A DNA stretch of 46,480 nucleotides, taken from NCBI GenBank assembly GCA_948688495.1, contig CAPQSW010000005.1, positions 72,436 to 118,915 on the forward strand, written 5' to 3'. Of this stretch, positions 42,242-46,480 are shown piece by piece (the stretch's first letter is position 1; every line of letters begins with the position of its first letter). The translations under genes and the position numbers were made by a program. The DNA is from an uncultured Lachnospiraceae bacterium. Lineage in GTDB: Bacteria > Bacillota > Clostridia > Lachnospirales > Lachnospiraceae. The notes under the pieces are model-generated. The model saw nothing but the letters and a program-made list of their open reading frames with translations, searched no databases and was not told the DNA's origin.

Positions 42242-43585
42242 CTATCCATCGCTTAACAGACAGGATACCAAATCCTGTCCGCTTGATTTTACAATATCTA
42301 CCTTTACTTGTAAAGCATTTTCCACTTGCGTAAGCGTCACATCATCTAAAAATACTTCCTCCCCGCTGCGCAGAAGATTACAGGGCAAAAGCAGCCTGCT
42401 GCCTAAATCCTTTCCCTGCAGCTGTTCGATAATATCCTGTCCAGTCAGAAGTCCTGAAACGGTAATCTGCTCTCCAAAAAAACGATTGATGATGGATATA
42501 ACCTGAATCCTGACGTTCGGAAATACTTCCATAAATAAATCTGCAAGACCACATATTGTCGGTGCCGCTAAGACTCCGGTGGCTATTGTGACACAATGCC
42601 CCAAAGTTTGATGCCTTGTTCCCCCCAGCTCCTCCGCGGATTCTTTTGCTTCTTCCAACGCTTCTGCAAACTCTGTCTGCAAAAGACGCAGCATGCCAAC
42701 ACCATTTTCCAATTGAAGATAACCGTCATAGCTGTCTTCTCCCGGCAGTTCCTGCTCTGCCAAAAGATACCACTCATCACTGGCATGGATAAAATGCAGC
42801 CCGCATCTTTGTACACAAATCTTTTGGAAACGGTGAATCGTCTGAAGAACCTTTTTGGCATCTTCTTTTGTAAAGGGCTCTAACGGAAACAGTCCGTCAC
42901 GAAAACGGCTCAATCCCACGGGAACTACAGAAACACTCTCCATCACTGGCATATAACGCATTAAATCCGTAATACTCCTCTCAAGCTCCTTTCCGTCATT
43001 AATTCCCCGACAGAGCACAATCTGCCCATTCATGGGAATAGAAGCCTCATAAAGTCTGTCAATCTTTTGCAGTGCATCCCCTGCAAAACGGTTATTTAAC
43101 ATTTTACAGCGAAGCTCTGGATTGGTCGTCTGTACTGATATATTGATAGGCCCCAGCTTATATGCGATAATCCGCTCCAAATCATGATCCTTCATATTCG
43201 TAAGGGTCACATAATTCCCCTGCAGAAAGGAGAGCCTTGAATCATCATCCTTAAAATACAGCGTATCTCGCATTCCCTGAGGCATCTGGTCAATAAAACA
43301 GAAAATACACTTGTTATGACAAGACTTATAGTCATCCATCAGACCATTCGCAAATTCAATCCCCAGATCATCCTCATATTCCTTCTCAATGTCCAGCTCC
43401 CATTCTTCACCATCTTCTTTGCGAACCACTACGGTAAGATATTCCTCATTTGTGTAATAATGATAATCAAAGACATCTTCTATCTCGTGCCCATTCACTG
43501 ACAGCAGCACATCACCAGGCACTACCTCCAACTCCTCGGCGATACTGCCCGGTAATACCCTGTCTACCACATGTTCTTTTCCCAC
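42242..43585 (-). CDS. DUF512 radical-SAM-like PDZ protein
   Basis: 447-residue protein. It has an N-terminal PDZ-like segment (VDRVLPGSIAEELEVVPGDVLLSVNG), a cysteine motif SCHNKCIFCFIDQMP (C-x3-C-x2-C, radical SAM/iron-sulfur type), a radical-SAM-like barrel and the C-terminal DUF512. Function is unknown, with no proven reaction. The start is GTG at 43585; ribosome-binding sequence (AGGA) abuts it, so it is probably translated by coupling from the small membrane ORF that stops 6 bp upstream. It is 14 bp ahead of der, a conserved clostridial neighbour. Confidence 0.85.
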   Translation of the reverse strand: MGKEHVVDRVLPGSIAEELEVVPGDVLLSVNGHEIEDVFDYHYYTNEEYLTVVVRKEDGEEWELDIEKEYEDDLGIEFANGLMDDYKSCHNKCIFCFIDQMPQGMRDTLYFKDDDSRLSFLQGNYVTLTNMKDHDLERIIAYKLGPINISVQTTNPELRCKMLNNRFAGDALQKIDRLYEASIPMNGQIVLCRGINDGKELERSITDLMRYMPVMESVSVVPVGLSRFRDGLFPLEPFTKEDAKKVLQTIHRFQKICVQRCGLHFIHASDEWYLLAEQELPGEDSYDGYLQLENGVGMLRLLQTEFAEALEEAKESAEELGGTRHQTLGHCVTIATGVLAAPTICGLADLFMEVFPNVRIQVISIINRFFGEQITVSGLLTGQDIIEQLQGKDLGSRLLLPCNLLRSGEEVFLDDVTLTQVENALQVKVDIVKSSGQDLVSCLLSDG

Positions 43586-43591
43586 TCCTGA

Positions 43592-43702
43592 TTACTCTTC
43601 ACTTTCTTCGTCCACAACTCCTGCCACTGCACCTGCCACGGACGCTACTACCGCAATAATAACTGCAACCAAAACTACTCCGCCAATAATAAATACTAAC
43701 AT
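43592..43702 (-). CDS. Small single-pass membrane peptide (36 aa)
   Basis: Small ORF beginning MLVFIIGGVVLVAVIIAVVA, a clear membrane helix, then a Gly/Ala/Val segment and the acidic end DEESEE. Its Shine-Dalgarno site is GAGGAAAG. An in-frame ATG at 43726 would add MQRNARKE, giving a positive-inside N-terminus. It stops 6 bp before the DUF512 GTG start, suggesting translational coupling. I do not recognise the family. Confidence 0.6.
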   Translation of the reverse strand: MLVFIIGGVVLVAVIIAVVASVAGAVAGVVDEESEE

Positions 43703-43763
43703 CTCTTTCCTCGCATTCCTTTGCATTTTTTGCCTTTATCATAGCATATTATAGATAATATGT

Positions 43764-43801
43764 AAACAACCACTTGCACCTTTTCGAACAAGTGGTTGTT
43801 T
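43764..43801 (-). terminator. Terminator of the cytidylate kinase-like gene
   Basis: A perfect 13-bp stem, AAACAACCACTTG/CAAGTGGTTGTTT, with a 12-nt loop, 25 bp after the stop of the cytidylate kinase-like gene and upstream of the small membrane ORF. Confidence 0.85.
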
Positions 43802-43826
43802 CTGTTTGATATTACTTTAGAAATCC

Positions 43827-44432
43827 CTATTTCCTACGTAAAGTTTCGCGCTCCTTAATATAACTTTCAAGGATTTGTACCGTACCAGAAACATCAAGAG
43901 GACTGCTATTAATGCAGACATCATAATATCTGGAATCACCCCATTTATGCTCGGAATGTCTGTTATGATACCGCTTTCTCTTGAAGTCATGCCTTTCCAT
44001 CTTCTTAACTGCCTCAACACGGTCCAGCTTATATATCTTCATGACGCGCTCAATCTTATGCTCCCTGTCTCCGCTGACAAAAAAGGAAATCAGCCCGTCC
44101 CTGCCCTGCAGTACGCTCTCTGCACACCGTCCTACAATTACAAAGGATTCACCGCTGTCTGCTTTCTCTTTGATGAAATTAAACTGCGTCTCTGCGAGAA
44201 TTTCTTCCATTGAATTAGAATATTTTCCGACTCTTCTCGACAGAATAATATTTCTCGGTTTCTCATCAAATTTTTCAAGAACTTCAACGTTTACATTCAT
44301 ATTACATGCAATCTCATCCAGCATACTCCTGTCATAAAACTTAAGCCCTAAATCCTTGGCTATCTTCTCTGCTATTTCATGTCCTGCGCTGCCGAATTCA
44401 CGGCTTACCGTAATAATCAATTGTTCGCTCAC
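43827..44432 (-). CDS. Cytidylate kinase-like family protein
   Basis: 201-residue P-loop-type protein of the cytidylate kinase-like family. It begins with IITVSREFGSAGHEIAEKIA, where the phosphate loop is SREFGSAGHEI instead of the GxxxxGKS/T of true Cmk, and has FVIVGRCAESVL and a basic lid-like region, MERHDFKRKRYHNRHS. Substrate is unknown; it should not be read as the essential Cmk. The start is GTG at 44432, behind GAGGAGGAATAAT. It has its own terminator. Confidence 0.88.
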   Translation of the reverse strand: MSEQLIITVSREFGSAGHEIAEKIAKDLGLKFYDRSMLDEIACNMNVNVEVLEKFDEKPRNIILSRRVGKYSNSMEEILAETQFNFIKEKADSGESFVIVGRCAESVLQGRDGLISFFVSGDREHKIERVMKIYKLDRVEAVKKMERHDFKRKRYHNRHSEHKWGDSRYYDVCINSSPLDVSGTVQILESYIKERETLRRK

Positions 44433-44507
44433 ATTATTCCTCCTCTTTTAGATCTTTGTGACAATCCAGCCGTCTTCCGCTTTATAGCGTCACTGCCAGA
44501 CTGCTGG

Positions 44508-45875
44508 TTAACAGTAGCGTACAAAAATAAACAACATGGATACCGTGATTACAATTAACGTCGCCGGAACTGCTGATTTACAGTATTCGCCCCATCCTAT
44601 TACATAGCCGTTCTTTGCGGCAACGGATGTTCCTACAACATTGGCAGAAGCGCCAATCGGCGTTGCGCTTCCTCCAATATCGGTTCCCATGGAAAGCGCC
44701 CAGGTAAGTGTTGAAAGTTCTACACCCTGTGAAGCGGCAAGGCTGCTGATAACCGGAACCATCGTGGCAGCAAATGGAATATTATCCACAAGCGCACTTG
44801 CCACTGCTGATATCCAAAGGATAATCGCTACCATTATGTACAAGTTATCCCCACTCACACTGCCGATAAACCCAGCAATCATTTCCAAAATACTTGTCTG
44901 CTCCAAACCTCCGACTACCATAAACAAACCGATAAAGAAAAGGAGTGTCTTATAATCAACTTTCTTTAGAAGCTCCAGCGCATATTTCCCCGATGTCAGC
45001 AAAGTAACAAGCGCAATCGAGGTCCCAATAAACGCTACGGTAAGCCCTGTATATTCATGTGTCACCAAAAGGATTACCGCACAGGCAAAAATCACACTGC
45101 TGATTGCAAAGTCCCGTCTATTCAAAATCGCTTCCCTGGGTGTCGGCATGGTAGAAATATCAATTTTTTCTCCATCCTTCGTCTTTAATCCTTTATGGAA
45201 TACCAGAAGATAATATATTACAATAAGAATCAAGCTGATTCCAGCTATCACACCCGTATTTGTAATAAAATCTCCAAACGAATATCCCAGGGAGGTTCCA
45301 ATAATTATGTTTGGCGGATCTCCGCACATCGTAGCCGAGCCTCCAAGATTTGCACAGAATATCTCTGATAAAACCATCGGTATTGGATTAAACTTTAATA
45401 ATTTTGCCAATTCAATCGTCACTGCAACCAAAAATAGAATTACGGTGATACTATCAATAAACATCGCAAGTCCCGCTGACATCACCATAAATGCAATAAA
45501 AAGCGGAATTGGCTTATAATTTACCAACTTTGCAAGCAGCATGCAGAGCCAGCGGAAAAATCCTGCCTTAGCCATACCTTCCACCATAATCATCATACCT
45601 GCAATAAAAATGATCGTAGCCCAGTTAATGCCTGCGGTACTCTCTCCTTCACTTCCCGCTGCATACCAAAATCCGAGCTTAAAAATACTCTGTACGTTCA
45701 AGGTCTCAAGAATCGCATGGGTATCCCTCATCAAAATGCCGAATACACCTACAATCGTTAACACGCCACATCCCAATGTGACGAAATGTCTTTCAATTTT
45801 GTCTAACACAATCAAAACAAACATAACAACAAATATTGTTACTGCTAAAATCTGTGCCGCTGTCAAGCGAATCAT
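44508..45875 (-). CDS. SLC13/ArsB-type ion transporter
   Basis: 455-residue polytopic permease of the ion transporter superfamily (ArsB/NhaD/DASS). It has about eleven membrane helices and two inverted hairpin motifs: GGSATMCGDPPNIIIGTSLG (about 172-191) and GGSATPIGASANVVGTS (about 412-428). Substrate could be an anion, dicarboxylate or Na+/H+ and is not predictable here. No ars or nha genes are nearby. AGGAG directly abuts the ATG at 45875; TTG at codon 4 (45866) has better spacing and may be the true start. Confidence 0.85.
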   Translation of the reverse strand: MIRLTAAQILAVTIFVVMFVLIVLDKIERHFVTLGCGVLTIVGVFGILMRDTHAILETLNVQSIFKLGFWYAAGSEGESTAGINWATIIFIAGMMIMVEGMAKAGFFRWLCMLLAKLVNYKPIPLFIAFMVMSAGLAMFIDSITVILFLVAVTIELAKLLKFNPIPMVLSEIFCANLGGSATMCGDPPNIIIGTSLGYSFGDFITNTGVIAGISLILIVIYYLLVFHKGLKTKDGEKIDISTMPTPREAILNRRDFAISSVIFACAVILLVTHEYTGLTVAFIGTSIALVTLLTSGKYALELLKKVDYKTLLFFIGLFMVVGGLEQTSILEMIAGFIGSVSGDNLYIMVAIILWISAVASALVDNIPFAATMVPVISSLAASQGVELSTLTWALSMGTDIGGSATPIGASANVVGTSVAAKNGYVIGWGEYCKSAVPATLIVITVSMLFIFVRYC

Positions 45876-46302
45876 CTCCTAACATAATTTTTCATTTTTA
45901 TTCTATGATTATCTGCTTTTGCAGTAATTCTGAATCATGTAATAGAATGTTAAAAACATCAGCATCTTATATGATAATCGGTATCCCTTATTCTGTTATG
46001 AGGCTTACAGCTGCTACCGCAAACAAACTGTATCCTATATCGTTGTGAAGTTCTATCAATCTAAACCGCACAAACTTCTATAACGAAAACATTTATCGTA
46101 AAGCCGGTACCCTTTTACCAGTTTCCTCCAGTTTCCTGGTCTCTGTATCCACACTGGCTTGAAACTCTGTACCACCATAATTTCTTACATTCATCGGTCA
46201 TATTATACCTTACATGAACGGCATTTTCCAGTTTTTTTATATATACTGCAAAATAAAAGCCCCAAAAGCCTTTACGTATTAAGACCTTTAGGACCACACT
46301 AA
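45876..46302. other. Intergenic region between tRNA-Trp and the permease gene
   Basis: 427 bp, AT-rich. I see no convincing gene; a 60-codon minus-strand frame (46115-46297) has no recognisable domain or good start. A 10-bp direct repeat, CCAGTTTCCT, occurs twice in tandem around 46118-46139. I could not assign a clear promoter for the permease gene or a clear terminator for the tRNA. Confidence 0.5.
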
Positions 46303-46373
46303 CAGGGGAAGAGGGATTCGAACCCCCGTGAACGGTTTTGGAGACCGCAATACTGCCGCTGTATGATTCCCCT
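46303..46373 (-). tRNA. tRNA-Trp (anticodon CCA)
   Basis: 71-nt cloverleaf with acceptor AGGGGAA/TTCCCCT and discriminator G, D-arm ATAC/GTAT with a short 7-nt loop (AGCGGCA), anticodon arm GCGGT/ACCGT with loop CTCCAAA (anticodon CCA) and T-arm with loop TTCGAAT. The 3' CCA is not encoded. TATAAT lies just upstream on the minus strand as a likely -10. Confidence 0.96.
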
Positions 46374-46480
46374 ATACATCTACATTATATATATATTCTA
46401 TATTTTTGTTCCTGTACCTTCAAAAATTCACACAGAACAGTTTCCTCTTATAGTCCATCTTTTTCCTCTTAGCGGAAGTT

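Noticed and set aside
43827..44432. Essential cytidylate kinase Cmk
   Set aside because: The phosphate loop is SREFGSAGHEI rather than the Cmk GPAGAGKST type; it belongs to the cytidylate kinase-like family of unknown substrate.
46115..46297. A 60-codon minus-strand frame between tRNA-Trp and the permease gene
   Set aside because: No recognisable domain, no good ribosome-binding site and composition typical of non-coding AT-rich DNA.
1..46480. CRISPR array, prophage, insertion sequence or defence island
   Set aside because: No regularly spaced repeats, transposase, integrase or phage genes were seen; the window is core chromosome throughout.

Overview
The window looks like chromosome of an endospore-forming Clostridia species, most likely family Lachnospiraceae. 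The case rests on sporulation genes (sigG, sigE, spoIIGA, gpr, spoIIP, a Spo0E-like phosphatase), a Firmicutes-type division cluster, DUF1540 and C_GCAxxG_C_C proteins, a T-box ahead of thrS and a CIRCE element ahead of groESL. Almost everything is on the minus strand. Only the sigG fragment, one chemoreceptor gene and rpsT are on the plus strand. I see no insertion sequence, prophage or CRISPR array; this is core chromosome.

Layout. 1-3.8 kb: the 3' end of sigG converges on a beta-CASP ribonuclease-type gene, followed by sigE and its processing protease gene spoIIGA. 3.9-5.7 kb: a divergent chemoreceptor gene. 5.7-17.4 kb: the division and cell-wall (dcw) cluster, transcribed as mraZ-rsmH-ftsL-PBP-spoVD-like PBP-mraY-murD-ftsW-divIB-ftsZ, without murE, murF, murG or ftsA. 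17.4-24.8 kb: dcw control region, Spo0E-like gene, phospholipase C-like gene, DUF1540 gene, T-box-thrS, SEC-C gene, a second chemoreceptor and a DegV gene. 24.9-27.1 kb: groES-groEL. 27.1-30.9 kb: gpr-spoIIP-corA with rpsT divergent. 31-43.7 kb: one long same-strand run, from a small membrane peptide and a DUF512 radical-SAM-like gene through der, plsY, gpsA, a soluble Ser/Thr kinase, a type IIA topoisomerase pair, nadB, nadC and a C_GCAxxG-VOC pair. 43.8-46.4 kb: cytidylate kinase-like gene, SLC13/ArsB-type permease and tRNA-Trp(CCA).

The most interesting signals are regulatory. (1) A short translated leader of the same family (72% identical DNA over 50 bp; peptides share M-x-S-D-x-M-A-x-x-A-x-R-x-V-x-L) lies directly ahead of both sigE and groES, each copy between two Shine-Dalgarno sites. 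(2) A 17-bp palindrome made of two Spo0A boxes lies about 90-110 bp upstream of a spoIIGA promoter with a 21-bp spacer and also covers the -35 of the divergent chemoreceptor gene. One site could therefore switch sporulation on and a chemoreceptor off. (3) Two perfect Spo0A boxes lie ahead of the Spo0E-like gene, predicting negative feedback. (4) Four 10-bp-phased MraZ-type boxes, next to DnaA-box-like 9-mers, lie ahead of the dcw cluster.

Start codons were chosen from Shine-Dalgarno placement, so several genes are annotated shorter than the longest open frame. All functions are inferred from sequence features I recognise. No database search was possible.
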